Virus record (IMG/VR): IMGVR_UViG_3300046369_000533
Coordinates: 1-51,165 of that record
Strand: one strand, 5' to 3'
DNA from: a virus
DNA: 51,165 bases
Under the pieces are notes generated by a model, which worked only from the letters and a program-made list of their open reading frames with translations, was not told the DNA's origin and did not search any database. Both the position numbers and the translations under genes were made by a program. Position 1 is the stretch's first letter. Each line of letters opens with the position of its first letter. Positions 1 through 9,092 of this stretch are shown here, piece by piece.

Positions 1-2628
1 GTTAAGAGACTCAAAGATATGCATAAGGAATTGCGACTTTGCAGTGATAAAAAAATATATGAAAGTGATATTAAGCCAGAAGTTAGATGTCTTGCTGAAA
101 ATTATTTAAACTTAGATTCACCAAAATTGAATGTAGCGTTTTTCGATATTGAGGTTGATTTTGATGCCACTAAAGGATTTGCGCCGCCTGAAGATCCGTT
201 CATGCCAATCACTGCAATTACCGTACATCTGCAATGGACAGACCAACTTGTGACGTTTGTTATGCCACCAGAGCATATGAGAGATGGTGAAGGTCTAATA
301 GAAGCACAGCGTCTATGTGATAAATTCCCAGATACATTTCTGTATCTAAGCGAAGCAGATATGTTAAACGACTTCTTAACATTGATAGAAGATGCAGACG
401 TTCTTAGCGGATGGAATAGCGAAGGCTTTGATATTCCATATACAGTAAATCGTATTGTTAAAGTTTTAAGTAAATCACATACTCGTAAATTATGTTTATG
501 GGATCTTCTTCCAAAAGCAAAGACTGTTATTAAATATGGTAAGGAACAAGTTAGTTATGTATTGAGTGGACGCATTCATCTAGATTATCTAGAATTGTAT
601 CGTAAGTATACATATCATGAAATGCATTCATACTCACTTGATGCTATTGGCGAGTATGAACTTAATGAACGTAAAATTGCATATGAAGGTACACTAGACC
701 AACTATATAATCAAGATTTTTATAAGTTTATAGAATACAATAGACAAGATGTTGCGTTACTTGATAATCTAGATAAAAAACTTCGATTTATCGATCTAGC
801 AAATGAAATTGCACACGATAATACTGTTAATATTCAGACTACAATGGGTGCCGTTGCTGTTACTGAACAAGCAATTATTAATGAAGCGCACAGACGAGGC
901 ATGGTTGTCCCTGACAGAAAGAAACGTAGTTGGGATGTCGAAGATGAAGATTACGAACCAACACTAGAAGAAGAAGCCGCAGCAGAAGCACAAAAAGCAG
1001 CAGGTGCATTTGTTGCGAATCCACAAACTGGTATACAAAAATGGGTTGCAGGTATTGATATTAATTCACTATATCCCAGTATTATTCGTGCATTGAATAT
1101 GTCGCCCGAAACTATTACCGCACAACTCAGACAAGATTACACAGAAGAAATGATACAAAATCGTATCAGGGCTGGGCGCGGCAGTAAGAACAAAGGCTTT
1201 GGTGCAGCACAGGCTTGGGAGGATACATTTTCAACCGAAGAGTTTCGCTTTCTTAATGAAAAAGATAAAGCAAATATTATGAACTTAGATATGGAAAATG
1301 GTGAAGTACACGAAGTATCAGGTGCGGAAGCATTCGATTTAGTGTATAACTCAGGTCTTCCATGGGCTATAAGCGCGAATGGTACCGTATTCAAACAAGA
1401 TGTCCAAGGTATTATTCCCAGTCTATTAGAACGTTGGTATGCTGAACGTAAAGTTCTTCAAAAAAATATGCGTGAAGTTAGAGAAAATGGTGGCACAGAC
1501 GAAGAGATTGCGTTCTGGGACAAACGACAATTAGTTAAAAAAATTAACTTGAATAGTTTGTATGGTGCGATTCTAAATCAAGGTTGTCGATTTTATGACA
1601 AACGTATCGGACAATCAACTACACTATCTGGTCGTTGTATCACACGACATATGGGCGCAAAAACTAATGAAGTTATTGACGGCACATATGATTACAAAGG
1701 CAAGTCTGTAATTTATGGCGATACCGACTCTATCTACTATTCAATGTATCCATCATATCAAAAAGAGATTGATAATGGAGATATCGAATGGGATAAAGAA
1801 ATTGCTCTTATGATGTATGATGAAATCGCTAATCAAGTTAATGCTAGTTTTCCAGATTTCATGAAAGAGTTCTTTAATTGTCCTCGCAACCAAGGTGAAA
1901 TCATTGCTGCTGGTCGTGAAAACTTGGCAACTATGGCTATCTTTATTAAGAAGAAAAGATATGCTATGCTTATCTATGACGATGATGGCGTTCGGCGTGA
2001 TATCGATGGTAAGCCTGGTAAAGTTAAAGCGATGGGGCTTGACTTGAAGCGAAGTGATACTCCTGATTATATGCAAAGATTTCTCAGTGAATGTCTTATT
2101 AAAGTTCTTACTGGTGGTGACCAAAATGATATTGTTAACATGGTTAAAGAATTTAAAAAAGAGTTTCGTGATAAACCTGGTTGGGAAAAAGGTACTCCCA
2201 AGCGTGTCAATAACTTAACCAAGTTTAAGGATGATGTTGCTAGATACAAACGTGCACAAAATGCAGATTTTAAATTACGAAGTTCAGAAGACAAACTACA
2301 AAAGCCTAGGCTTCCCGGACACGTAAGTGCTGCATTGAATTGGAATACATTACGTGAAATGCATAGTGATAGATATTCTGTTGAGATTACAGATGGTATG
2401 AAAACTATTGTATGTAAACTCAGAGACAATCCTATGAAAATGACAAGTATTGCATATCCTATTGATGAACCTCGTATCCCACAATGGTTTCAAGAACTTC
2501 CATTCGATCATGATTTAATGGAGACAACTATTATCGATAAGAAGATTGATAACTTGATTGGTGTTCTAAAGTGGGACTTACGTAATGCAAACGCATCAGA
2601 AACTTTTGAAGAATTGTTTTCATTCTAA
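1..2628 (+). CDS. 43: Family B DNA polymerase, T4 gp43-like (5'-partial)
   Basis: This is the replicative DNA polymerase with 3'-5' proofreading. The reading frame is open to the left edge, so the true start lies outside. The internal ATG at 19 would leave only 869 residues and almost nothing ahead of exo motif I. T4 gp43 (about 898 aa) has roughly 110 residues there. Seen, counted from that ATG: exo I FFDIE near 41-45, exo II with SGWNSEGFD near 130, exo III YNRQDV near 240, polymerase motif A DINSLYPSII near 350, motif B KKINLNSLYG near 510, motif C YGDTDS near 570 and a KKKRY motif near 650. All catalytic Asp/Glu residues are present. The methyltransferase-like gene follows after 12 bases with a GGAGA ribosome site between them. 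Confidence 0.97.
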   Translation, partial: VKRLKDMHKELRLCSDKKIYESDIKPEVRCLAENYLNLDSPKLNVAFFDIEVDFDATKGFAPPEDPFMPITAITVHLQWTDQLVTFVMPPEHMRDGEGLIEAQRLCDKFPDTFLYLSEADMLNDFLTLIEDADVLSGWNSEGFDIPYTVNRIVKVLSKSHTRKLCLWDLLPKAKTVIKYGKEQVSYVLSGRIHLDYLELYRKYTYHEMHSYSLDAIGEYELNERKIAYEGTLDQLYNQDFYKFIEYNRQDVALLDNLDKKLRFIDLANEIAHDNTVNIQTTMGAVAVTEQAIINEAHRRGMVVPDRKKRSWDVEDEDYEPTLEEEAAAEAQKAAGAFVANPQTGIQKWVAGIDINSLYPSIIRALNMSPETITAQLRQDYTEEMIQNRIRAGRGSKNKGFGAAQAWEDTFSTEEFRFLNEKDKANIMNLDMENGEVHEVSGAEAFDLVYNSGLPWAISANGTVFKQDVQGIIPSLLERWYAERKVLQKNMREVRENGGTDEEIAFWDKRQLVKKINLNSLYGAILNQGCRFYDKRIGQSTTLSGRCITRHMGAKTNEVIDGTYDYKGKSVIYGDTDSIYYSMYPSYQKEIDNGDIEWDKEIALMMYDEIANQVNASFPDFMKEFFNCPRNQGEIIAAGRENLATMAIFIKKKRYAMLIYDDDGVRRDIDGKPGKVKAMGLDLKRSDTPDYMQRFLSECLIKVLTGGDQNDIVNMVKEFKKEFRDKPGWEKGTPKRVNNLTKFKDDVARYKRAQNADFKLRSSEDKLQKPRLPGHVSAALNWNTLREMHSDRYSVEITDGMKTIVCKLRDNPMKMTSIAYPIDEPRIPQWFQELPFDHDLMETTIIDKKIDNLIGVLKWDLRNANASETFEELFSF

Positions 2629-2640
2629 TGGAGAATTGTA

Positions 2641-3216
2641 ATGGCTAAAAAGACACACTTAGAATTAGTAAGAAATTTAGGCAGAAACGCTGCATCAGAT
2701 GAATGTTATACTCCGCCTGATAGCGTGGAACCATTATTGAGATACTTAGACAAAGATGCGACTTACTATGAGGCAACAAGCGGAAAGTCAGGTCTTATCG
2801 TAGAAGGATTTACCAAGTTTGGTTATAACATTAAGCCAAGTAATGGCAGAGATTTCTTTGATTGTGCTACAAGCGATGTTTATGACGGAGTAATCACAAA
2901 TCCTCCCTACTCCATAAAAGATAAGTTTATTAGACATTGTTATGATTTGGGTAAACCATTTGCATTATTCTTGCCTGTTGCAAGTTTTCAAGGAGCGGGA
3001 AGAGGTAAAATGTTTATGGAGTATGGCATGTCAGCACTAGTATATAATAATCGTGTTGACTTTACGGGAGGCGGTTCCCCACCATTTGGAAACGCTTGGT
3101 TTATGCATGGATTTTTACCACCGAATACAATCTATTGGGTTGATAATCCATCTACAGCAAATCCAAGAAAAACAAAAGAACAACAATCATCTCAATTCAA
3201 TATTTTATTTGAATAA
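2641..3216 (+). CDS. DNA adenine-N6 methyltransferase-like protein
   Basis: A 191-residue protein with the catalytic motif NPPYS at residues 87-91, the signature of amino-methyltransferases acting on adenine. A possible SAM-binding segment (EATSGKSGLIVEGF, about 44-57) comes earlier. It resembles small phage Dam-like methyltransferases, which are shorter than host Dam (about 278 aa) and lack an obvious target-recognition domain. It lies directly behind the polymerase gene and probably shares its transcript. Methylation of phage DNA is the likely role. Methylation of RNA or of a nucleotide-containing small molecule is not excluded. The family assignment is fairly sure, the substrate is inferred. 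Confidence 0.7.
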   Translation: MAKKTHLELVRNLGRNAASDECYTPPDSVEPLLRYLDKDATYYEATSGKSGLIVEGFTKFGYNIKPSNGRDFFDCATSDVYDGVITNPPYSIKDKFIRHCYDLGKPFALFLPVASFQGAGRGKMFMEYGMSALVYNNRVDFTGGGSPPFGNAWFMHGFLPPNTIYWVDNPSTANPRKTKEQQSSQFNILFE

Positions 3217-3221
3217 AACAC

Positions 3222-3250
3222 TTGACATTATATAATCAACCTGCTATAAA
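3222..3250 (+). promoter_or_regulatory. sigma70-like promoter before the outer-membrane protein gene
   Basis: TTGACA at 3222-3227, a 17-base spacer and TATAAA at 3245-3250. It lies just after the stop of the methyltransferase-like gene and 43 bases before the next start. The sequence after the -35 box ends in AAACGAATCA, a block also found in the promoters near 18087, 38262 and 38544. Confidence 0.8.
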
Positions 3251-3293
3251 CGAATCATAAGTTATATTAGTAACTAGTATAGGAAAAATATAA

Positions 3294-5999
3294 ATGTCAA
3301 TGTCTATAAGTAATCAACTTAAAGTAACATTACCCAGTGCAACATTATCACTTTTGTTAGGCACAACTGCAATTGCAGATACAAGCTTTATGCAACTGGA
3401 TAATGATGGAATATTACAGAATGAATCTGTGAAGGTTGGTATCAATCGGCAAACAGGCTCATTTGGTAGTGGCAAGAGTAATTCACCAGGTATATTGTTC
3501 GATCCAGATGGCGGTGGTTCATTTGATACATCATATGATTTTTTAACTCCAGGTGTTGCATTTGATGGGCAATCTATCAAAATTGATGGTACAAATTATA
3601 GAAATAATAATTCATCTTCTAGAATCGGTATCACGGCAAGTAGTGATTTAGTAAATGAACTTAATACGCTTACATGGAATGGAAGTCTAGTAAACGACTC
3701 ATCTACTTGGTTACTAAAAAATACGTTTAAATTAGATTCCGGAAATACATTCGTTGATGTAACTACAACTATCACCGCAGGTGCTGATGCAGATACAGTC
3801 TATTATAGTAAGCATACTGATCCTGACTCACAAGGAGATCCTGGAGATAGTAATTTAACTGATAATGTTATTGGCTATTCAGGTATACCAGATACTAATA
3901 TTGCAATCGGGGAAGCAACTGTTTCAGGTTACGCTATCGGTATATCTACAACTGATACTAACACAACAGCAGGTATTCAAAATTGGTCTACCCAAGCAGA
4001 TGCATATGACGGTACAATTTATACTGACGATGATGGAAATTCCTTGAACTATGGAAATGGAGATAATACGATTGGTCTCAGTTGGTTATGGACTGATGTA
4101 AAGGAGGGCGATACTCTTACCAGCAATTACGCATATATTTTAGGTGAATCTATCTTTGATGCTATTGAAGATTCAGAAGGTTCCGGTGGGGGCGCTGATA
4201 ATGATTGGACAGTAGAAGATATTGGTTCCGCAACAGAGGCAGCAATCGCAGCACCAGAACGTGAGGCGGCAGAGGCAGAAGCAGCACGTATTGCAGCCGA
4301 AGAGGCAGAAGCAGCGCGTGTAGCAGCCGAAGAGGCAGAAGCAGCGCGTGTAGCAGCCGAAGAGGCAGAAGCAGAAGCAGCACGTATTGCAGCCGCAGAA
4401 GAAGCGGCGCGTGTAGCGGCGGCGGAAGAAGCAGCACGTATTGCAGCCGCAGAAGAAGCGGCGCGTGTAGCGGCGGCGGAAGAAGCAGCACGTATTGCAG
4501 CCGTAGAAGAAGCGGCGCGTGTAGCGGCGGCGGAAGAAGCAGCACGTTTAGCAGCATCGGAAGAAGCGGCGCGTGTAGCGGCCGAAGAGGAAGCAGCGCG
4601 TGTAGCAGCAGCGGCAGAGGCAGCGCGTGTAGCGGCCGAAGAGGAAGCAGCGCGTGTAGCAGCAGCGGCAGAGGCAGCACGTATCGCAGCCGAAGAGGAA
4701 GCAGCGCGTGTAGCAGCAGCGGCAGAGGCAGCACGTATCGCAGCCGAAGAGGAAGCAGCGCGTGTAGCAGCAGCGGCAGAGGCAGCACGTATCGCAGCCG
4801 AAGAGGCAGAGGCAGCACGTATCGCAGCCGAAGAGGCAGAGGCAGCACGTATCGCAGCCGAAGAGGTTGCGGAAGTTGCTGAGGAAACGGCTGTAATTTC
4901 TGAAGCTATGGTAATGGGATTTGGTTTTCAACGTGCTGTTTTGATTGCGCCATTGGTAATGGATACATCTAATGAAACTATTACATCAACAACTGAAACA
5001 CAAAGTACCACATTGCCAGTGCTAACGTCTAACATCATAAAACACGATTCCACAGTTGATAATAACTTACAAACTATCTCTAAAGAAAACTACACTCTAG
5101 TAACAACACCAATGGACGTTGTAACAAATTCATTTGTTCGTACCACAGAAACATATGATGATGGTTCAGAGGTAGTAACAGATGGAGATACGACTACAAC
5201 AACCGTCGTGCGAAATGATATTGTAAAAACATCTAGTAATATTGAATCAGTTGTTGGTAGAGTTGACCAGGTAGAACAATTGTTAGGCATTGACATTCAT
5301 AGAAATATGGATATTAATAATGGCATCACTGTTACAAAAACAAATCATAAGATGAATAATGGCTATAATGCAGAAACAAATGTGTATAGCGTTGGCATCG
5401 AAGACATTGGAAGTAATGATAATATATTGTTTGGTGTAGAGTATAATGAAGTTAATACAACTATGACAGGAAGTGATAGTAATGGTAATATGAAAACCCA
5501 CGCATATAGAATTGATATTGGTAAATCATTCGATAACAATGATACAAAATTAACCACATCATTTAATCATACAACATCCGATATTTCATATTCCAGAACA
5601 ATTGGAAACTATGCAGCGGGCGGTGAGACCACATCAACTGATAATTATGCAAGTATTATGTTAGAAGAAGAAACTGGCAATGTTCGTCCGTTCGTTGGTT
5701 ATACAATCGGAAACCGAAAAACACAAGGCTACACTGAAACTGGCAATGTACTAGCAGTTCTAGATTATACAACTGAAAGTGACACATACAATTATGCAAC
5801 AGTTGGTTTTAACATTGATTATGGTATTATAAATGCAAGTATTCGCAAAGACTTTGATACATATAATACCACTAGTATTGATTTGGATATCAATAAATCG
5901 GTTGATGATAAAATTAATTTGATGCTAGGATTTAATCGGAATATATCAAACTATGATACTAGTGATTCCGTAACTGCAGGGTTGTCTTGGACTTTCTAA
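3294..5999 (+). CDS. Outer-membrane-type protein with Ala/Glu repeat stalk and C-terminal barrel-like domain
   Basis: A 901-residue protein built like a secreted outer-membrane protein. Residues 1-28 form a signal peptide (hydrophobic LPSATLSLLLG, cleavage likely after AIA). About 30-310 is a Gly/Asp/Thr-rich extracellular-type domain. About 322-527 is a TolA-like Ala/Glu/Arg repeat, probably a long helix. About 690-901 has alternating amphipathic strands and ends in SWTF, and a terminal Phe is the usual assembly signal of outer-membrane barrels. I do not recognise the N-terminal domain. It has its own promoter and no close partner. Host-surface alteration (receptor masking, exclusion of other phages) is an inference. 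A virion decoration role is possible but would not explain the signal peptide. ATG 3294 follows AGGA. ATG 3300 is a close alternative. Confidence 0.75.
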   Translation: MSMSISNQLKVTLPSATLSLLLGTTAIADTSFMQLDNDGILQNESVKVGINRQTGSFGSGKSNSPGILFDPDGGGSFDTSYDFLTPGVAFDGQSIKIDGTNYRNNNSSSRIGITASSDLVNELNTLTWNGSLVNDSSTWLLKNTFKLDSGNTFVDVTTTITAGADADTVYYSKHTDPDSQGDPGDSNLTDNVIGYSGIPDTNIAIGEATVSGYAIGISTTDTNTTAGIQNWSTQADAYDGTIYTDDDGNSLNYGNGDNTIGLSWLWTDVKEGDTLTSNYAYILGESIFDAIEDSEGSGGGADNDWTVEDIGSATEAAIAAPEREAAEAEAARIAAEEAEAARVAAEEAEAARVAAEEAEAEAARIAAAEEAARVAAAEEAARIAAAEEAARVAAAEEAARIAAVEEAARVAAAEEAARLAASEEAARVAAEEEAARVAAAAEAARVAAEEEAARVAAAAEAARIAAEEEAARVAAAAEAARIAAEEEAARVAAAAEAARIAAEEAEAARIAAEEAEAARIAAEEVAEVAEETAVISEAMVMGFGFQRAVLIAPLVMDTSNETITSTTETQSTTLPVLTSNIIKHDSTVDNNLQTISKENYTLVTTPMDVVTNSFVRTTETYDDGSEVVTDGDTTTTTVVRNDIVKTSSNIESVVGRVDQVEQLLGIDIHRNMDINNGITVTKTNHKMNNGYNAETNVYSVGIEDIGSNDNILFGVEYNEVNTTMTGSDSNGNMKTHAYRIDIGKSFDNNDTKLTTSFNHTTSDISYSRTIGNYAAGGETTSTDNYASIMLEEETGNVRPFVGYTIGNRKTQGYTETGNVLAVLDYTTESDTYNYATVGFNIDYGIINASIRKDFDTYNTTSIDLDINKSVDDKINLMLGFNRNISNYDTSDSVTAGLSWTF
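4258..4866 (+). repeat. In-frame tandem repeats encoding the Ala/Glu/Arg-rich stalk
   Basis: Imperfect tandem repeats within the outer-membrane protein gene. The later part repeats an 18-residue (54-base) unit of the form AARVAAAAEAARIAAEEE. The end repeats a shorter 30-base unit encoding AARIAAEEAE about three times. The segment is much richer in G+C than its surroundings and near identical at the nucleotide level, which fits growth by slippage or recombination. Confidence 0.9.
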
Positions 6000-6013
6000 G
6001 ATTAGAAAAACAC

Positions 6014-6041
6014 AAAGTTGTCGATTTATATTGACAACTTT
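6014..6041. repeat. Perfect 9-base inverted repeat overlapping a promoter
   Basis: AAAGTTGTC at 6014-6022 and GACAACTTT at 6033-6041 are exact reverse complements around a 10-base loop. The right arm covers most of the -35 box of the clamp promoter. No T-run follows, so it is a poor intrinsic terminator. It may be an operator or a weak terminator of the preceding gene. Confidence 0.7.
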
Positions 6042-6059
6042 ACTTAATTATGATAGTAT
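6031..6059 (+). promoter_or_regulatory. sigma70-like promoter before the sliding clamp gene
   Basis: TTGACA at 6031-6036, 17 bases, then TAGTAT at 6054-6059. The -10 box is weaker than in the other promoters of this window. The clamp gene starts at 6085 after a GGAGA ribosome site. Confidence 0.65.
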
Positions 6060-6084
6060 ATAATGTATAACATAGGAGAACGCA

Positions 6085-6840
6085 ATGCGTGACATTTTAA
6101 AAGATATTGTAAAACACACACACTCACTTGGTATCATCCAGGCAGTGAAAGTAACAACAGATGATACAAGCACAGTGCTAGATGCTATGGACGACGACCG
6201 AACAGTTGTTCTCCGTGCCAAAATGCATAAACGTGTAGACGAATTTAATGGTAAGTTTGGTATGGGGCGTTTGGGCGTTCTTAATGGTTATCTATCGTAT
6301 GAGAACCAAAATGAAAATGGTGATCGTATTGGTGCTGATATTACAGTAGGAACTGCAGAACGCAATGGAGAAGTTGTACCATCGGAACTTGCCTTTTCAA
6401 TGAAAGGGGTATTTGATTCAACTTACCGTGTTATTGTAAGTGAAATGGTTGATGCCCAAATCAAAACAGCAAATTTTAAAGGTGCGAAATGGGATGTTGA
6501 GGTAATGCCATCATCCAAAGCAGTTAAAGATTTGCAAACATTTGCAGGTATTCTAGGTTCATATGACCCACTGTTTACTGTTAAAACTGAAGGCAATGAC
6601 TTGATGTTTCATATCGGTGATGCATCAACAGATAAATTAAGTTTGAAATTTGCCTCAAATGTAGATGGAACACTCAGCACAGGCTGGAGTTTTCCACTCT
6701 CAACAGTTCTAACAATTTTAAAATTAGGCGATACTTCGTCTATGAGTATTAAAATTTCAGATCAAGGCGCGATGGCAATTCACGTAGATTCCGGTATGGG
6801 ACTATACGAATATATCTTACCAGCAAAATCAGGCAATTAA
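6085..6840 (+). CDS. 45: Sliding clamp, T4 gp45-like
   Basis: A 251-residue protein resembling the T4-type DNA polymerase processivity clamp (gp45, 228 aa), which forms a trimeric ring on DNA. In T4 it also activates late transcription through the gp33/gp55 proteins. Support comes from overall length, the arrangement of alternating strands (for example NGYLSYENQN and LMFHIGDAS), the C-terminal YEYILPAKSGN, and its place in a T4-like replication region. No sharp catalytic motif exists for this family, so the call rests on similarity of pattern. It has its own promoter and is followed after 5 bases by the DpdA-like gene. Possible T4-late-type promoters elsewhere in the window agree with a clamp-coupled late system. 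Confidence 0.85.
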   Translation: MRDILKDIVKHTHSLGIIQAVKVTTDDTSTVLDAMDDDRTVVLRAKMHKRVDEFNGKFGMGRLGVLNGYLSYENQNENGDRIGADITVGTAERNGEVVPSELAFSMKGVFDSTYRVIVSEMVDAQIKTANFKGAKWDVEVMPSSKAVKDLQTFAGILGSYDPLFTVKTEGNDLMFHIGDASTDKLSLKFASNVDGTLSTGWSFPLSTVLTILKLGDTSSMSIKISDQGAMAIHVDSGMGLYEYILPAKSGN

Positions 6841-6845
6841 TAAAA

Positions 6846-8408
6846 ATGGTCAAAGATTTAGGAAAAAACAATATTAGTAGTGGGTATGCCGTTTTCTTAC
6901 CTGCTATCTCTAACTTTTATGTTCGTAAAATTTCACAACATTATTGTGAAACGACCGACATGTTTCCTCCTGAACGTATTCCACAAGGATTCGAGAATGG
7001 ACTAGAAGGATTAAATATTTTTGATAAAGATAAAGGCTATGTGTATTACTCGCATGGTCTTTATTCTGCTGGACATGCTGAATTAGATTTGGAGAAATCT
7101 AAAATCAAAGATGGTATGGTTGTTAATCGAGACCGTGAGACAACAGTTCTGGTAGGGGATTCTGGTGGGTATCAAATTGGCACAGGTGCTTGGAAACTTG
7201 ATTGGACTACCTTCTACGACAAAGAGGGTGATTGGGCTGATACAAGACACGGTATTATGCGTTGGCTAGAAGAATATTGTGATTATTCAATGACACTTGA
7301 TGTTCCAGGATGGAGTTGTCTCCCGCAATATCGTGAAAAAAATGGTATTAAAAACTGGGACGAATGTGTAGAGAAAACTATCTTCAACCATGAATACTTT
7401 ATTAATAACAGAATTCCCGGAAAGACAAAATTTCTGAATACGTTGCACGGAAGTAGTTGGGACACTAGTGAAAAGTGGTATCAACAAGTTAAACATTTCA
7501 ATGACAAATCAGTATACGGAGATAGAGCATTTGAGGGCTATGCTATGGCTGGAGACCATGCAGGCGATGCAGAACTACTATTGCGTAGACTAATTCGTTT
7601 GCGCGATGATGGGCTTCTTGGACAAGCAGACCAATCAGATGTTTGGATCCATACTCTTGGTATAAGTGTTCTTCCGTGGGGTTCAATGTTAACAGCAATA
7701 CAACGACAACTAAGAAAACACGTTAATCCAAATCTAACCATATCATTTGATGCTGCATCTCCTTATATAACAGCAGCAAAAGGATTAGCATATGACTACC
7801 CTGACTTGAATTCTAATGCGTGGAGTTATAAAACTAAAAAGTTAAACTGGCGACAGGATATCACTGATGATAATCAACCGTGGTTATATGAAGGAGAAAT
7901 TGGTTCTAGATTGAATATGAGAGATATCAATTACATGCAACCTGGAATGCTGAATCGTAATAAAAAAGAAGCAAAATCAAGTTGGGATAGCCTTTCATAT
8001 ATTCTTATTCAAGCACATAATGCTGAATATCATATACGTGGGATGCAAGATGCAATCCGTAGGTTCGATCATGAGTATGAGATGCTAAGAGACAAGATTG
8101 ACATTAACACAATGAATTTGGGGAAAACAAATACACTATCAGACGTAGTTCCAGATAGAGTTTTATATTTTGCAAAGTTTGTTGAAGTTTTGTTTGATCC
8201 TAATACAAAAGATCCAATGAATATGCTTACTAATTATAAAGCATTCCTTCGTAAGTGTGAAGGGTCACGTGTTCAAAATATTGCAACTACTCCAGACTTT
8301 ATGGATTTTGAAGAAGCAGGGGTCAAAACAGAAGAATACGTAGAAGCCGTAAAAGGAAAGAAAAAAGAATACGAACATCCAGAAAGTGTTGATGCTTTAT
8401 TTGGATAA
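6846..8408 (+). CDS. dpdA: DpdA-like 7-deazaguanine transglycosylase
   Basis: A 520-residue protein of the tRNA-guanine transglycosylase superfamily, most like phage DpdA, which exchanges guanine for a 7-deazaguanine base in DNA. Landmarks match TGT: GDSGGYQ at 104-110 (the base-binding Asp loop), TLDVPGW near 150-156, LHGSS near 200 (the QGG loop position), GYAMAGDHAGD near 231-241 and SFDAASPY with D302 at the position of the catalytic nucleophile. The C-terminal 200 residues are unlike host TGT and lack its zinc site pattern. Genes for QueD-, FolE- and QueE-like enzymes follow within 3.5 kb, which supports DNA modification over tRNA modification. The ribosome site is weak and the start lies 5 bases after the clamp stop, so translation may be coupled. 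Confidence 0.85.
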   Translation: MVKDLGKNNISSGYAVFLPAISNFYVRKISQHYCETTDMFPPERIPQGFENGLEGLNIFDKDKGYVYYSHGLYSAGHAELDLEKSKIKDGMVVNRDRETTVLVGDSGGYQIGTGAWKLDWTTFYDKEGDWADTRHGIMRWLEEYCDYSMTLDVPGWSCLPQYREKNGIKNWDECVEKTIFNHEYFINNRIPGKTKFLNTLHGSSWDTSEKWYQQVKHFNDKSVYGDRAFEGYAMAGDHAGDAELLLRRLIRLRDDGLLGQADQSDVWIHTLGISVLPWGSMLTAIQRQLRKHVNPNLTISFDAASPYITAAKGLAYDYPDLNSNAWSYKTKKLNWRQDITDDNQPWLYEGEIGSRLNMRDINYMQPGMLNRNKKEAKSSWDSLSYILIQAHNAEYHIRGMQDAIRRFDHEYEMLRDKIDINTMNLGKTNTLSDVVPDRVLYFAKFVEVLFDPNTKDPMNMLTNYKAFLRKCEGSRVQNIATTPDFMDFEEAGVKTEEYVEAVKGKKKEYEHPESVDALFG

Positions 8409-8423
8409 TAAAAAGGATGAAAA

Positions 8424-8612
8424 ATGAAAACTGATAAAAAATTGGCAAGACTAGAACAACTAAAAACTGAACATAGGGCGCTTGACATTAGGATACAAAA
8501 AGATTATAATCTTAGACTAGATGTTGGTGAACTTAAAATGCAAAAATTAAGATTGAAACAATCAATTTTAGAAATGGAAAAAGAGCTAGAAACGAATGGG
8601 CAGTTACTATAA
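8424..8612 (+). CDS. Small coiled-coil protein, DUF465/YdcH-like
   Basis: A 62-residue, highly charged helical protein. The pattern EHRALDIRIQKD followed by LKMQKLRLKQSI matches the DUF465 (YdcH-like) family, whose function is unknown. It lies between the DpdA-like and QueD-like genes, with AAAGGA ahead of its ATG. Nothing in the sequence ties it to base modification except its position. Confidence 0.7.
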   Translation: MKTDKKLARLEQLKTEHRALDIRIQKDYNLRLDVGELKMQKLRLKQSILEMEKELETNGQLL

Positions 8613-8643
8613 TCATATGTTAACAGAAACAAGGAATGCAAAT

Positions 8644-9048
8644 ATGACAGAACAGCGAGAAAATCAGAAAGCAAACGCAGATCGTTGGATTTGGGTTACT
8701 TTTCAAAAAGAAGGCATTCATTGCTATCCAGCAGCAGCAGACGATCCTGAACTTGCGACTGGTGATTGGGATGATGTATCATTCTTAGGTGTGCCGCATC
8801 GTCATATATTTCATTTCCGAGTAGCAATAAAAGTAACTCATAACGATAGAGATATTGAATTTATCCAATTCAAACGTTGGCTAGAAAGACTATATAGCCT
8901 AGAAGTACTTTCACTAGATTACAAATCCTGTGAAATGATGTCGGATGATTTATTTGACAATATCTCCGAAAAATACCCAGGTAGAAATATCAAAATTGAA
9001 ATCTCTGAAGATGGGGAAAACGGAGCGTTGATTGAATATAATATCTAA
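8644..9048 (+). CDS. queD: QueD-like 6-carboxytetrahydropterin synthase
   Basis: A 134-residue protein of the QueD/PTPS fold, expected to turn dihydroneopterin triphosphate into 6-carboxytetrahydropterin, the second step towards 7-deazaguanine. Likely zinc ligands are H26 (EGIHCYPAA) and H52/H54 (PHRHIFHF). The segment DIEFIQFKRWLE at about 70-81 matches the conserved DF-x2-LK stretch, and a glutamate-rich end (SEDGENGA) fits the C-terminal active-site Glu. The usual LDH motif reads LDYKSCE, so this is a divergent phage form and its activity could differ. I chose ATG 8644 because AAGGA lies 8 bases upstream. The longer frame from 8596 would overlap the preceding gene and has no ribosome site. 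Confidence 0.72.
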   Translation: MTEQRENQKANADRWIWVTFQKEGIHCYPAAADDPELATGDWDDVSFLGVPHRHIFHFRVAIKVTHNDRDIEFIQFKRWLERLYSLEVLSLDYKSCEMMSDDLFDNISEKYPGRNIKIEISEDGENGALIEYNI

Positions 9049-9057
9049 AAGAATTTC

Positions 9058-9092
9058 ATTACCAGATATGGTAATGGATAGTGGTATCTGGT
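9058..9092 (+). repeat. Two mutually exclusive hairpins in the QueD-glycosyltransferase gap
   Basis: ATTACCA (9058-9064) pairs with TGGTAAT (9069-9075) around GATA. Alternatively ACCAGATA (9061-9068) pairs with TATCTGGT (9085-9092) around 16 bases. The two stems share bases and cannot form together. The segment lies 58 bases ahead of the glycosyltransferase start and has no T-run. Confidence 0.6.

Noticed and set aside
4258-4866. Regular repeats as a CRISPR array
   Set aside because: The repeats are in frame, contiguous, vary gradually and have no unique spacers. They encode the protein stalk.
4162-4931. Long minus-strand open frames rich in Leu, Pro, Arg or Cys opposite the repeat region
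   Set aside because: They are the antisense reading of the Ala/Glu repeats. Composition is monotonous and no ribosome site or promoter is present.
8596-8643. A longer N-terminus for the QueD-like protein
   Set aside because: It would overlap the upstream gene and has no ribosome site, while ATG 8644 has AAGGA at the right distance.
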